Shown: positions 22,741-36,616 of the stretch, piece after piece | Layout of the letters: every line of letters begins with the position of its first letter | How positions within the stretch are numbered: the stretch's first letter is position 1 | Assembly: GCA_029783825.1 (NCBI GenBank) | Contig: JAREIK010000514.1 | Coordinates: 377,506-441,505, forward strand | Origin: Sapria himalayana | Lineage: Eukaryota > Streptophyta > Magnoliopsida > Malpighiales > Rafflesiaceae | Direction: 5' to 3' | Length of the DNA stretch: 64,000 bases | The notes under the pieces: generated by a model | What the model saw: the letters and a program-made list of their open reading frames with translations, nothing else | The model's database searches: none | What the model was told of the DNA's origin: nothing | Translations under genes and position numbers: made by a program

Positions 22741-24643
22741 ATATAGTTATGTATATATATATATATAGTTAAACATATATTTATGTATGTGTGTTTATAT
22801 ATATATATATATTTATTTATTTATTTATTTATTTATTTATACAAGTAGTTATATGTATGTATACATAAATATATACAAAGTTATAAACAAATATATAAAT
22901 TTACATATATGTATACAGAGTTACAAATATATTTATATTTAATTATATAGAGTTTTATATAGTATTACAAATATTTATATATAATTATAGACATATAATT
23001 AAACATAATGTTGTATGTTGTAATACATGTAATTATAAATATAGTTACATGTGGTTATACATATAGTTACACGTATAGTTAAATTTATATTTATACATGT
23101 AGAAATATATATTTTTTCATATAATTTTATATATTTATACATATAGTTATGTATATGTATAGATATAGTAAAATACTTTTTTATATACTAATATATACAA
23201 ATATATATTAAATATAAGTTGTAAATTATATATTTAAATATAGTTATGTATAAAGAATTTATAGTTATGCATATAGTAAGATACAATTATTTATAGTTAT
23301 ATATCTTTATACATATAATATATATCATTATAAATAGTTATATATAGATATATTCATACAAGTAGTTATAAGTAGTTATACACAAATGTATACAAAGTTA
23401 TAAACAAAAATATAGATTTACATATATGCATACATATATTTATACATAGTTACAAATATAGTTATATTTAATTATATATAGTTTTATATAGTTATACAAA
23501 TATATATAAATAATTATACACATATAGTTAAACATAATGTTGTATGTTGTTATACAGTAATTATTACTATAACTACATGTGGTTATACATATTGTTACAC
23601 ATATAATTATACTTATATTTAAAAATGTTGGTATAAATATATTTTTATTTAATTTTATATATGTGTACATATAGTTATCTATAGGTAAATATATAATAAA
23701 ATACATTTTTATATACTAATATATAAAAATATATATTAAATATATGTTGTTAATTATATATTTATATATAGTTATGTATAATGTTTTTTTAGTAATACAT
23801 TTAGGCAAATATAATTATTTATAGTTATATGTTCTTATACCTATAGTATATATAGTGAAAAATAGTGTTATATATAGTTAAACATATAGTTATATATAGA
23901 TATATTCATATACGTAGTCATATGTTGTTATACATAAATGTATACAAAGTTATAATCAATTATATAGATTTACATATATGCATGCATATATGTGTACAAA
24001 GTTACAAATACAATTATATTTATTTATATAGAGTGTTACAGAGTTATACAAATATTTATATATAGTTATACACATGTACTCGAACATAATGTTGTATGTT
24101 CTTATACATGTAATTATAAATAAAATTACATGTGGTTATACATATAGTTACACATATAGTTATACTTATATTTATACATGTCGGTATATATATTTTTTCA
24201 TATCATTTTATATATTTATACATATAGTTATGTATAGGTAAAGATATAGATAAATACTTTTTTATTTACTAATATATACAAATATATATTAAATATAAGT
24301 TTAAATTATATATTTAAATATAATTATGTATAAAGCATTTATAGTTATACATATAGTAAGATACAATTATTTATAATTATATATTATTATACATATAATA
24401 TATATAGTTATAAATAGTTATATATAATTAAACATATAGTTATATATAGATATATGCATACAAGTAGTTATAAGTAGTTATACATAAATGTATACAACAT
24501 TATAAACAAATATTTAGATTTTATTATACGAATAGATATATCTATATATAGTCACAAATATAGTTATATTTAATTATATAGAGTGTTTCATAGTTATACA
24601 AATATTTATATATAGTTATACACATATAGTTATAAATATATAT
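22741..24643. repeat. AT-rich tandem array, period about 0.53-0.55 kb (X)
   Basis: The landmark acatgtggttatac recurs at 23047, 23575 and 24128, and aacataatgttgtatgtt recurs at similar spacing, giving periods of 528 and 553. Within each unit, tatagttatacat-like motifs repeat at short range. The same unit lies at 62470-64000, and in inverted form at 27300-28990. Confidence 0.85.
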
Positions 24644-26043
24644 CACTACAAGAAAATGTTTATTTACATAGGGATCAATCCCTAGCTGAATTATGAGGGA
24701 TTAGCTTGGGAATAACAATGAATTTTTGACTTTACTTTGAAATATAAATTTGTAATAGATTAGCGATAGAAATGGTTGAATGAAAAATTTCTCTCGCAAA
24801 TATTTTCATAAATTTCACGTGAAGAAAAGCAGGAATTTAGCGATAGATTTAGCAATGAAATTTTCTTACCTAATTATGAGTGACTTATTTTATTGATAGA
24901 TTTTCCTAAGCTAATTAGATAGCGACATTATCCGTCACTAATATTTTCGTAAATTCGGCCCAAATAAAATCAGGAAATTTAGCGATGGATTTTCCTTTGC
25001 TAATTAGATCCCAACAAAGTCCGTAGCTAATATTTTCATAAATTCCACGCAACGAAAAGAGGAGAATTTAGCGACGGATTTAGCGATGGATTATGCCTTG
25101 CTAATTAAATCCATCACAAAATAATTTTCTGTATTTATTTTTTTGATGAGTTTATATATAATGAAAGTGATAATTCCTTTAATGTTTATTTTCTCAAAAT
25201 ATATGCATTTAGCTAGGGATAATTCCATCGCTATTTGGGTTAGTTATAATTTCCATCGCTAATATTTAATGATATTTTTTATAAATCATTTATTTTATTA
25301 TTTTATATAATTTTTAAAATTAAAGGTATATCATGGTCTATAGATGAGCGATCATTTAAAGACACAATCTCCTCATATAATAATAAAAAATGATATTTAA
25401 AAAAATTAATAAATATATAAATACGAATAAAAATGTATATTAAATATGATTAAAATAAAGATTTTTTGATGATAATTTAATTACAAAATTTTACTAAATT
25501 ATTTCTAAAATATTTAATTATAATATTTAAATATTTGTATTAAAAAACATTATATAATTTATTATATAATTATACAATTTTAAAAATGTTTTAATTAGTA
25601 AAAAAAATAAAAATTACCACTAATAAAAAACTAAAATAAACAATTGTTTGATTAAATAAAAAATTTATAAAAATATATGAATAAACGAATAAACAAGTAA
25701 ATATTTATAAAAATAAATATATAAAATAATAATATTATTATTATAGAAATATTTTAAAAATATAATGACTAAGAGATTTGAAATTTTTGATTTATAAAAA
25801 AAAATTTAAATTTTTCATAAAATTTAAAAGAAAAAAGTTGATATTCTAAGATTAATATATTGATGTTTTGATTACATCAAAAACATTTTGATTATTTAAA
25901 AAATTAATATTTTAGTGTAGTTATTAAATGAACACTTCGAACATTAAAATTTATATTGACTAAAAGATTCAAATTTTATACTTTTATAATTATTTCATAT
26001 TATATTAATAAAAAATAAATACGATTCTTATAAATTTATAACC

Positions 26044-26091
<48 letters not shown>

Positions 26092-27050
26092 TACTTTATT
26101 ATTATATAATATTATTTTATTTATTTATTAAATAATATCATTTATGGTTAAATAAAAATCTATTTCTATTATTTTATTTTAATTATTTAATTTTTATAAT
26201 TTTATTTTAGTCTTATTTTATTGTATTTTATTTTATATATATTTACATCCATTTTAATATTTATATAAAGTTTCATTGAAAAAAAATGCTAGGTCATTAG
26301 CACTCGGAAATTTTTCAATCTTTAAGACGACGAAGGAGAGGCGAGACATGACTATAGGAGCAACCTAAATCGATCTCTTCCTGTTACCAAGTAATATTAT
26401 CATTGTTCTTCTCCTTCAAAAGGCTATATACATATCTCCGTCTTTCTCAATTTAATTACCACTAACAAATTTTCATTTTTACTAAAAAATTCGAGTATTA
26501 ACTTTTTTTTATTTTCCCCCAATTTTTCTTCTTTTTGCTTCTATTTTCATATTACCTATATGATTTTGACTCTACAACATTAATAAAACAAAAAATTATC
26601 AGTGTAATCTTTGTTTTTTTATTATTTAAAATTTTAGGGTTTTAATGATTTCAAATACTAAATGTTTCCATTCGTTTTCTCCATCTATAACTTAAAAAAT
26701 TAAATAATGCTTTATGTTTTCTGCTTCTATAACTTAAGAAAAAACAAACTTAATGTTAATGGGTTCTATTTTTGTTGTCTCCGAATTTATTATAAATAAA
26801 TAACAGTATATATAAACTTTTATATATTTATATAATCATATGAAATTATATATAAATGTCAATACATTTATATATATAAATGCATTACATTATATTGAAA
26901 CATTAATATGTTTATATTAACATATAATGTTATATATATTTATATATTTATATATATGTGTGTGTGTGTGTGTGTTAATGTTTATAAATATTTATAAAAT
27001 ATTTACATTAAACTATCCATTTATATATTTTTTATATAATAATTATATTA
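24644..27050 (+). repeat. Type-2 CACTA terminal arm, left (inverted copy at 38075-40461)
   Basis: The whole arm matches the right arm in inverted orientation: the terminal ggatcaatccctagct region, the 'tgaggagattgt' block near 25365 versus 39702, the 'cgacgaaggagaggcga' block near 26330 versus 38765, and 'gttcaatgg..ctccgaatttat' near 26770 versus 38330. The outer 0.65 kb carries many ttagcgatgga and ttagctaggga motifs, the likely TNPA-type binding region. A (TA)n run lies at 26049-26088. No gene. Confidence 0.85.
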
Positions 27051-28255
27051 CATAAAATGTTTATGCATTTTTGTAAACATTTATATAACATATTAATTTT
27101 TATATAAATATAGAATATTTATAATGTTTATATAAATGTGATATATACACTATATAATATTTATAAAAGTGTTATATATATATAATTATATATAAGGATA
27201 TTTTAAAAAAATATTTTAAACACAAATATTATATCGAAACACTTGTTTAATTATATAATAATATGCCTTTATATATAAAAGTATTTATAGCTATATTTAT
27301 AATTATGTAAACTAATTTTATAACTATATTTATAACTATACATAACTAATTTTTAAACTATATACTAATGTATAACTATATGTATACTTCTATATAACTA
27401 TATTTCTAACATAATATATTATATGTATAATAATATATAACTATATATAATTATATTTTACTAAATGTAAAACTATATAAATGTTATATATAATTATATC
27501 TTTAACAACATACATATTTATAACTATATGTGTATAACTATATATAAATATTTTTATAACTATGTAATATTCTATTTTATATAATTAAATATAACTATAT
27601 TTGTAACTATGTATACATATATGTATTGATATAATTAAATCTATTTATTTGTTTATAAAATTTGTATACATTTATGTATAACTATGTATGACTACTTGTA
27701 TGAATATATATATATATATATATATATATGAAACTATATATTTAACTATATATAACTCTATTTTTAACTATATATACTATAGGTATAAGAACATATAACT
27801 ATAAATAATTCTCTTTAACTATATGTATAACTATAAAAACATTATACATAACTATATTTAAATATATAATTAACAACATATATTTTATAAACATTTTTAT
27901 ATATTATTATAAAAATATATATTTTAGTATATTTATACCTATACATAACAATATGTATAAATATATGAAATTAAATCAAAAAATATATATACCTACATGT
28001 ATAAATATAAGTTAAACTATTTGTTTAACTATATGTATTACCACATTTAGCTATATTTATAATTGCATGTATAACAACATACAACATTATATTTAATTAT
28101 ATGTGTATAGCTATATATAAATATTTGTATAACAAAATAAAACTTTATATAATTAAATATAACTATATTTTTAACTATTTATACATATATGTAAATCTAT
28201 ATATTTGTTTATAACTTTATATACATTTATGTATAACTACATCTAACTACTCGTA

Positions 28256-28288
<33 letters not shown>

Positions 28289-28990
28289 CTAAATAAATGT
28301 ATAATAACATACTATATATTTTTTAACTATTTATAACAAAATAATTGTGTGTGTATGTGTGAGTAAAACTTAATGTTTAACGATATATAATTTTTTATAA
28401 CTATATATACTATATCTATAATAACATATAACTATAAATAATTGTATCTTATTATATGTATAACTATAAAAATGTTATACATAACTATATTTAAATATAT
28501 AATTAATAACATATATTTAATATACATTTTTATATATAAGTATAAAAAATGTATTTTTGTATATCTATACCTATACATAACTATATGTATAAAAATATGA
28601 AATTATATGAAAAATTATATATACCTACATGTATAAATATTAGTTTAACTCAATGTGTAATATATGTATAACCACATGTAACTATATTTATAATTATATG
28701 TATAAAAACATACAACATAATGTTTAACTATATGTGTATAACTACATATAATTATTTATATGACTATAAAAAACTCTATATAAATAAATATAACTATATT
28801 TTTAACTCTATATACATATATGTTTACATATATGTAAATCTATATAATTGTTTATAACAGTGTATACATTTATGTATAACTACATATAACTAATTGTATG
28901 GATATATATATATATGTATATACATATATATAACTATATGTTTTACTATATATAACTTTTTATAACTATATATATTATATGAATACTAAC
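27051..28990. repeat. AT-rich tandem array in Y (inverted relative to X and C arrays)
   Basis: Reverse-complement form of the ~0.54-kb unit (taactatatgtataac motifs; the accaca landmark occurs near 28041 and 28671). Copies are more diverged than in X. It lies immediately upstream of the TNP2 5' flank. No gene. Confidence 0.8.
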
Positions 28991-29268
28991 ACATAATAAA
29001 TGGGATAATACTAATTTGTTGTACTAACTTGAAATTAAATGACAAAAGATATAATATCAACAAAATGTAAGCACATAGCATGATAGTGTCCATTGGTTTG
29101 GCTCATATTTGGGATAATACAAATATGGGTGGTCGCACTCTTACCTAATCCCACCCCTTAGGCCTCAAGCTCATATATGAACTTATGTATGACAAAATAT
29201 GTAATAATTGATAGGTGTGTATAGATGAAAATTGTTTATTCTTTTATGTAATTTTCATTCTAACACCA
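28991..29268 (+). promoter_or_regulatory. Conserved 5' flank of TNP2 (Y), possible promoter region
   Basis: Blocks such as catagcatgatagtgtcc, gggataatacaaatatggg and ctcatatatgaacttatg are conserved in inverted orientation at 62250-62465 in C, while the tandem arrays outside diverge. The position just upstream of TNP2 suggests promoter or leader function (inference). No TATA box was assigned. Confidence 0.45.
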
Positions 29269-29634
29269 CATTCTCTGTGTATCTCTCTCTCCCACTCTGA
29301 TTATTTCTATCATTCTCTTTCTTTTTTTCTTTATGTGTCACTCTCTCTTTCTTATTATTTTATTTCTCTCTTTCCTTTCTTGCTTGTTCTTTCTCTCTCC
29401 CTCTCTCACTCTCCCTCTTTCTCCCTCTTTCTCTCTCGCCCTCTTCCTCTCTCCATATCTCTCCCCCCTCTCTCTCCCCCCTTTGTCTCTCTCTCCCCCT
29501 TTCTCTCCCCCTCTTTCCCACTTTCTCTCCCTCTCTCTCCCACTTTCTCTCTCTCCCATTTTCTCTCTCTTTCTCTCTCCCACTTTCTCTCTCTCTCTCC
29601 CTCCCGCTTTCTATCTCTCGCTCCCTCTCTCCCA

Positions 29635-29668
<34 letters not shown>

Positions 29669-29757
29669 TTCTGCATCTCTCCCCCCTCTTTCTTCCTTTT
29701 CTCTCTCTCTCTCTCACTCTCTCCATCTCTCCCACTCCCCCTTCAAACTTTAAATTT
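29269..29757 (+). repeat. CT-rich polypyrimidine tract upstream of TNP2 (Y)
   Basis: Nearly pure CTCTC/CCCT for about 450 bp. Long frames on both strands are Ser/Leu/Pro or Arg/Glu low-complexity artefacts. Element C has the mirror GA tract at 61830-62200 in the same position relative to TNP2. Confidence 0.9.
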
Positions 29758-30029
29758 CTTTCTTTTTGCTTTTTTTTCTTGTGCATTATCATATTTTGTT
29801 CCCTTTATCTAGTAATAGCCTGATAATTATTATTTTTTATCGTGCTATAAGTTGCTTTATCTATTCATGTTGATTCAGCAAATGCATTGTCTCAATATTC
29901 ATGAAATTTAATTTTTAAATATTCATCTGTAAGTAATTTTATTTAATTATTAGTATATTTTGAAGTAATTGAATGTTTAATCCGAAATAATGGTTGAGCA
30001 TTATTCTTTGCAAATAAAATAGTACAAAA

Positions 30030-33000
30030 TGAGTTCAGATCATTAGTGGATGCACAAAAGATTTATGAATGAAATTTTGAATAATGATTTTTTTGAGTGA
30101 GCTTGAAACTTTCATCAATTTTGCATGTAGTCAATCGAGATGGATGGATGGAAAAAAAAATTAAGTGTCCATGCATCACAAGTGTCAGAATATCTCTTTT
30201 CGTGATGTAGACACTATAAGATATTATTTGGCAAAATATGGCTTTGTGCCAAATTATTTTATTTGGATTTATCATGGGGAAAGTACAATGGCTCTGAACA
30301 TTGACCAAAATGAGGGTACAAAATCATTTGTTTTTGGTGAAGAAGCATCAAACAAATACTATCGAATGATCATGGAAGCTGATGGTGCTAACTTAAATAT
30401 GGATACATGGATGAACCACCTAATCCAGAAGCTGAGAAATTTTATGAAATGCTTAAAGCTACAAATAATGAGTTGTGGTTTGGTAGTAAAACACATTCAC
30501 AATTGTTACTTGAGGCTCGATTTATCAGCATTAAGTTAGAAAATCATATGTATGAGAAATTATTTGGTCAGGTGACAGAACTGATGAAAATGATTGTTCC
30601 TGATAATAATTTGGTCACTAACAACTTTTACAACACTAAAAGTTACTACGAGGAATGGGTCTACCAGTGGAAAAAATTGATTGTTGTTTAGATAGATGTA
30701 TGTTATATTGGGGTGGTGGTAGTGATTTACTTAGCTGTAAGTTTTGTAATCATCCTCGGTTTTAAAATGTATCTTGTGTGGTAGATATGCGACAAAAATT
30801 AAAAGTTGCATTTAAGAAGATGTATTATTTTTTTTAATTCCTAGGTTGTAGAGACTATATGGATCAAATGCTACAGAAAATGATATGAGGTGGCATTCTG
30901 AGCAAGAGGTTGATGAAGGGGTAATGCTTCATCCATCAGATTCACTTGCTTGGAAGTATTTTAATCATATACATCAAGATTTTGTCGCTGAAAGTAGAAA
31001 TGTGAGATTGGGTCTCTACAATGATGGATTTCAACCATTTGGGCAATCTAGACAATAGTATTCAACATGGCCAGTGATAGTGACACCTTATAATTTGCCT
31101 CCGTGGTTGTGTATGAGGAAGCAATATATATTTTTTGTCAATATTGCTTCCAGGGCCAAAAATCCGAAAGACATTCTAGATGTTTTCTTATAGCCTCTTA
31201 TAGGTAGTAACTTTCATGCATATTCAATGCAATCTGGCTGGAGTACTACAAGATGATTCACATGCCCATATTTCATGAAAAAGTATAATACATATAACCT
31301 CAAATTTAGCGATAAATGGTCATGGTTTGATAACCATAGTAAGTTTCTACCTATAAATCATCGATTTTAAAGAAATAGAACAACATTTAGAAAAAATAAA
31401 ACTGTGATGACAGTTACACCAGCAGTTCATTCAGGAGATGATATTATGATAGAGATTCATAGTTTGGGCTTGAAGAAGATAACTGAAAAAAATGCTACCT
31501 AGAAATAATGGACCAATATGCAAAATATTTGATAGGAGGAAATGTAGTATATTTTTAGACCTACCCTATTGGAAGTCCAATTTTATTCGTGAAAACTTGG
31601 ATGTAATGCATATTGAAAAAATTGAGTTTGAAATTGTTTTCAATACTATCCTTACTTTAGACGAAAAAACAAAAGATACTTTAAAATCAAGTCAAGAGCT
31701 GAATGATTACTGTAGGCATCTTGAATTGAAACTAAACGAGGCAACAGAAAAATTTCTTAAAGCTCGTTACACACTTGATAAGAAGGCAAGACAGATATTG
31801 TGTGATGGTCTAAAAATTTAAAATTCTTTGATTGATATGTCTCAAATATGGGTAGATGCATGGATATGAAGAATCTTAAGTTATTTGGAATGAAAAGTCA
31901 TGACTTTCATGTCTTTATGCAGAGATTAATACCAATTGCAATCTGTGAATTACTTCACCTAAGTGTTTAGAAGGTCATTATAGAACTTAGATTGTTTTTG
32001 AAACAACTAACTGCAACCACAATCAAAATACATGACATTGTGAGGCTTGAGAATGACATTCCACTTATTCTTTGTAAGCTTGAATAGAATTCCCATTGAG
32101 TTTTTTTAACTCAATGGAGCATTTTCTGGTCCATTTGGCATATGAAGCAAGGATAGTAGGATCAGTGCAATACAGGTGGATGAATCCTTTTGAGAGGTAA
32201 ATACATATAATTAGTTGTGTTTTATTATTTCATACACAAAGTAATATTTTAATTTAATATAATTGAAACCTAACATTGGCGATTCAATTTGCAATGCATA
32301 TTTAGTAGAAGAAGCATCATCTTTTTTTTCTTATTATTTTGAGGATCATATCAATACAAAGAATAGAAATGTGCCTCGTAATGATAAAGGTCATGTGATG
32401 GTAGAAGATGATTCTGTGGATAAACTATCTATCTTCAAGCACCCTAGAAGAGCATTTGGAAGAGCAAAAAAAGATTTATGATAGATAAAGAGTACAAAGC
32501 AACTTAGAGCTATGTTTTACTTAATTGTGAGGAGGTTGCACCATATATTGAGTATGTATACCCAAAAAGATTGCATGTTTAATCATCATTTAACTTTGTC
32601 CTTAATAGGAATAATATAAAATTGATATACATTTTTCTCTCTTTTTATATATGTTCTGTATTTATATTGAGTAGTTAAAAAATATGCAACTAGTAATTTT
32701 CATCAATGATGTCGATTATATGCTAGAAACTAAATTTGCAAATTGGTTAAAAAATTATGTGAGAATTATTAAGTTTTAAAATTTTTGAATTATTTAATTT
32801 ATTAGTATCCTTTATTTGTTAATATTATTTGTTTAATTTATGTCAGCGAGCAAATGATCTTTCAAATGGAGATTCAAATATTTTAATCCAAATTAAGTAA
32901 TGGACTAATTAGATATGTGAGAACATATCCTAGTATTTTGTCAATAAATATAAATTTCACACAATCGGGCATGATTCTTCTAAAATAACAATGAATAGTG

Positions 33001-33577
33001 GTGTATGCATTAAAGGCCCAGGTTATAGTACAGATGAGATTGATTATTATGGTAAACTCATAGAAGTTATTGAGTTGGAGTATCCTGGATTCAAAAATAA
33101 TAAGATTGTATTTTTATAGTGTGAGTGGTTTGATCCTACACGAAATGTGGGTACAAAGATTCATTAAGATTATAAGCTAGTGGATGTTAACCATAAACAC
33201 AGATATAATCGATACGAGCCATTTATTATGGCAGTTCAAGCCACTCAAGTATATTATTATATATGTCTGAGTTTTTCTCATGATAAGAGTGATTGGTGGT
33301 TGATTTGCAAAATCAAAGCTTGATCAAATTTTGAAGTACCAACATCTCTGCAAAGAAGTACAGACTTAGTTATTGGATCGGTAGTCCAAGAAGATGACAT
33401 AAATAATATTGAGCCTGTGAATGTATATGAAGATCTAGTAAATTATGTGACTCAAATGGTCGCCTAATAGAAATTGAAGATTATCAATTTCTATATAAAG
33501 ATAAGTTGGAACTTCCATCGAAATTAGACGAAATGTCACAAGATCCATTGGAGGATGATAATGATGTCGATAATTAA
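30030..33577 (+). pseudogene. CACTA transposase TNP2 (Y), degenerate
   Basis: ATG 30030 (MSSDH then TAG, where C reads Gln) aligns with the C copy start. Recognisable parts in order: transposase-associated domain (INFACSQSRWMDG, IKCPC, then FRDVDTIRYYLAKYGFVPNY at 30190-30270); the TNP2 lead-in PNPEAEKFYEMLK and NNFYNTKSYYEE (30420-30660); the transposase_21 core with MLYWGGGSDL (30695), PSDSLAWKYFNHIH (30930) and VTPYNLPPWLCMRKQY (31080-31130); SIFLDLPYWKSNFIRENLDV plus MHIEKI (31540-31625); DUF4218-like LMQRLIPIAICELLHL type (31910-32060) and SIFKHPRRAFGR (32430); DUF4216-like NSGVCIKGPGYS, VDVNHKHRYNRYEPF and DWW (32995-33310). It ends at TAA 33575. Many stops and frameshifts occur between blocks. 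Known role: CACTA transposition. Inactive here. Confidence 0.9.
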
Positions 33578-33716
33578 ACTATTATAATTCTATTATAATA
33601 TTAAACTATCAAATACTTTCTATATTTTGTTGAAATTTATTGATGTGTTTTATTCTAAAATGCATGGTTGTTCATCATATCTCTGTTATTTGTTCTTAAT
33701 TTTTTTTGTACAGTAG

Positions 33717-35455
33717 ATGGTGCCTAAAGCAGGTGGCTGTGGATGCAAAAATGAGCCAAATTCATCTAGTATTTTACATCATGTTGCAAATTCAGTACCA
33801 TCTCATACACACCATATCTAGACTTCAACATCACAATCACCATCTTCATTTTCATCACCATCACCATCATCAAGGCCCTTACTATCACCTTTATCATATA
33901 TTAGCCTCCATTGTCCTTCTTGTACATACTTTTGATCCATCTCTATTTTCTATGGCATATTTTACACCAATAGTTCCCCCATTTACAAAACCATTAATAT
34001 CATCAAATGTCGTGCCTTCCTCTACATTCAGTGCTAAGTTAGGAATTGAGATTATGAATGGGGGGTATAAGAAATATATATTTTTGACTTGAATAAAAAA
34101 TTTTGATGTTACTGTTAGTGGTTTTTTTATTATAGTTATGATTTTCTTATTTTCAATGTTATTTATTTATTTGTATAGTTTTATTCCATCTCACAAGTGT
34201 TTGACTTTAATTACAAAGACTTTCAAGAAAATGGTTGATTCTAAAGCATTCTCGTGGAAGAAAGAGTTCTGAATCGACAAAAAGTCTTATTTTAATGACA
34301 TTCAAATAAAAAAGAACGGCCTGATTATATATCCGAGGATGACTGGCCCGAGTGGCTAAAGTATTGTGAAGAGCCAGATGTGAAGAAAAAATCAAAGATT
34401 GCCAGCAAAAATCGACGAACTTAGATAGCCGGACTAGGTACAAGAATCTCTCGATACACAGGAGAGTCAAAGTCAAGCATTGCGCATGCTCAAGATTTGA
34501 TACAATTTTAATATTTAGAATATTTATATATTTAGTGGTTGTCCTAATAGTCCAAATAAATCAAATTTGTGCATAGTTTTATTAATTTTGTTAAAATTTT
34601 TTATAATTTGTTATTTTATGATTTTATAAATACATTTCCTAGGCTGGTGAATTGGGTCAAGATCCCAATTTTTATGAGATTTTCAGGAAGATACATGTGA
34701 AGAAAGCAGATGGTCAATTTATTGACGACAAGTTTAAGATGATTACTCTAACAATCTATTATATTAATAAAATTTTATTATACTATAGTATATTTTAAAA
34801 GTTGTTTGGAATGTAATATATTCAATTTATTTTATTTATATCTAGAATAGTATATCTCTCTACTTTATTTCAGGAATTCATGGAGAAATGTGTGATAGTT
34901 ACTTATCAACAAGTTGAGGGTTCTATGGATCTTTAACCAATTTCTATGATTCTATTTATTTGTAGACCATAAGAGGTCATAAGAAGCAGCAAGAGTACGA
35001 CATTGGCTCGAAGGGAGTGGCATTTTGTTGTAGCAGTCAAACAACAAGAAATGAAAACAAATGAACGTATTGAAGTTATGGAGACCAAAATGATAGAGAA
35101 GAATGAGCAGTTATAATCATGTGAAGGAAGAAATAGATGAAATGAAAGAAAAGAAAGATGAGCAGATTACTAATTTGAAAGAAGAAATGCTGGAAATGAA
35201 AGAAGAGAATGATGAGAAGATTACTCATTTGATGGAATAAATGCAAGAAATTAAAGAAATGAATGATGAGATTAAAGATTTTAAGAATGTAATGTAATAG
35301 CAGATGTCCTATATGGAGTCATAATTAGCGTCATTGACACGATCGATAGCATTCTGAGATCCAGTTGCATAATCTCATAGGAGAGGCTAGCACAAAATCC
35401 CAATACTAATTATGAGGATGATTTCATATCAGAATTATTTCTGAACTATTTTTGA
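33717..35455 (+). pseudogene. CACTA second protein TNP1 (TNPA/transposase_24-like), Y
   Basis: Starts at ATG 33717 (MVPKAGGCGCKNEPNSSS), 140 bp after TNP2. A His/Ser-rich region follows. The transposase_24-like core is split by stops: SHKCLTLITKTFKKM, PDYISEDDWPEWLKYC and SKIASKNRR (34190-34425), then GELGQDPNFYEIFRKIHVKK (34640-34700). A Lys/Glu coiled-coil with an 18-codon repeat (about 35120-35280, roughly 2.7 copies) precedes the C-terminus NYEDDFISELFLNYF, stop 35453. AT-rich stretches at 34500-34640 and 34740-34870 look like introns. The TNPA-type partner of TNP2 binds element ends. Multiple stops, so defective. Confidence 0.82.
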
Positions 35456-36475
35456 TTTTTGTCTATGTGTAGCAAAACATAATGAGATTTTTTTGGAGGT
35501 TTCAATTTTTTTTATTCTGGTTTTATTCTTTGCTTTGTTGATTAACATAATATTGATTCTTTGTACGAAATCTGATGTGAGCTGCATGAAAAAATTATGA
35601 TTCAAAGCATTCAGATATTGCCACGGTCTTTACAATGCATGGGTCCAATATTTACTGATTTCAGCTGGATCAAAAGGAGGCTGAGCTTCTATTATCTTCA
35701 TAATTCATAAACATAATTTATTTACAAAAGCATTGAAAACATTTTGTTTTTGCATTCTCTTTCTCTCTAAACATAATTTATTTACATCTTTTAGATATTT
35801 GTTGAAGTTGTATGACTATCAACTTAGATTTGTGTTTGTTCATGTCTATAAAAACTATTTTTATATACCTATGAATATGTTTGTGTATCCCTGAATATTT
35901 TGGGTAGAATTTTAGCATATAATAGGTTTTTAAAAGAATTGGCTAGTCTTCTTGGTGCTAGGAACATAACCTTAGCTTCTGATGTTGTGAGATGAATTAA
36001 AATTTCTAGTCCCACACAAATGTAGGTTTGTTCTTGACAATCTTATTTCGTGCAGATCTACGTCCTCATGTGCATTGAATTTTTTTCTCATTTTTTTCTT
36101 TGTTTCTTTCATGTTTTCTTGCTTTGGTGGATTCCTATATGAACCTACAAGTATGCAAAATTCAATACCACACATCTTGTTTTCATTTCAATTTCTATTT
36201 CACTTTTATTTGGCACTTTCTAATATTCTTATAATTAACCATGGAGTGATGCTTGATGCTGGGCAACACATAATAATATTTTGATGGGCAGTTCACTAGA
36301 AATTTTGGAGTAATCTTGATTCAATTTAAAAATAAGCTCATTCTTATCTCGTTGTGTAAAATTTCTAGCAAATGGCAATTGGTATTGCATGTGCTAGTCT
36401 ATCTATATATCAATGGCATGGTGTTGTGTTATTTATTGGTTAGTAAATCTACTATTGTTATGCTCCTTGCACAGG
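35456..36475 (+). other. Conserved non-coding 3' region of the CACTA family (Y)
   Basis: Counterpart of X 21116-22099 in opposite orientation. Includes the segment gggtagaattttagcata (35902), which recurs inverted in X and three times in C. No coding frame is supported. Confidence 0.7.
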
Positions 36476-36477
36476 TG

Positions 36478-36560
36478 TAACAATGTTCTCTATCAACATG
36501 GAGTACCTGATGACAAAGAACTAAAAGATGCTGACCAATCCCTGAGAGCCATATATGTGT
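36478..36560 (+). other. Conserved coding-like segment shared with X
   Basis: Reads NNVLYQHGVPDDKELKDADQ on the + strand and is followed by a stop. See 20985-21115 for the X copy. Not part of XRN as far as I can tell. Confidence 0.6.
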
Positions 36561-36616
36561 GATTTTTTAAGCTCTAGTTTCGTTCTTGCATTAATTTCAT
36601 TATCAAACTGATTCAG

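Noticed and set aside
29215..29823. Long overlapping frames on both strands of the CT tract (Ser/Leu/Pro and Arg/Glu)
   Set aside because: Low-complexity translation of a polypyrimidine tract; all three frames stay open for the same reason.
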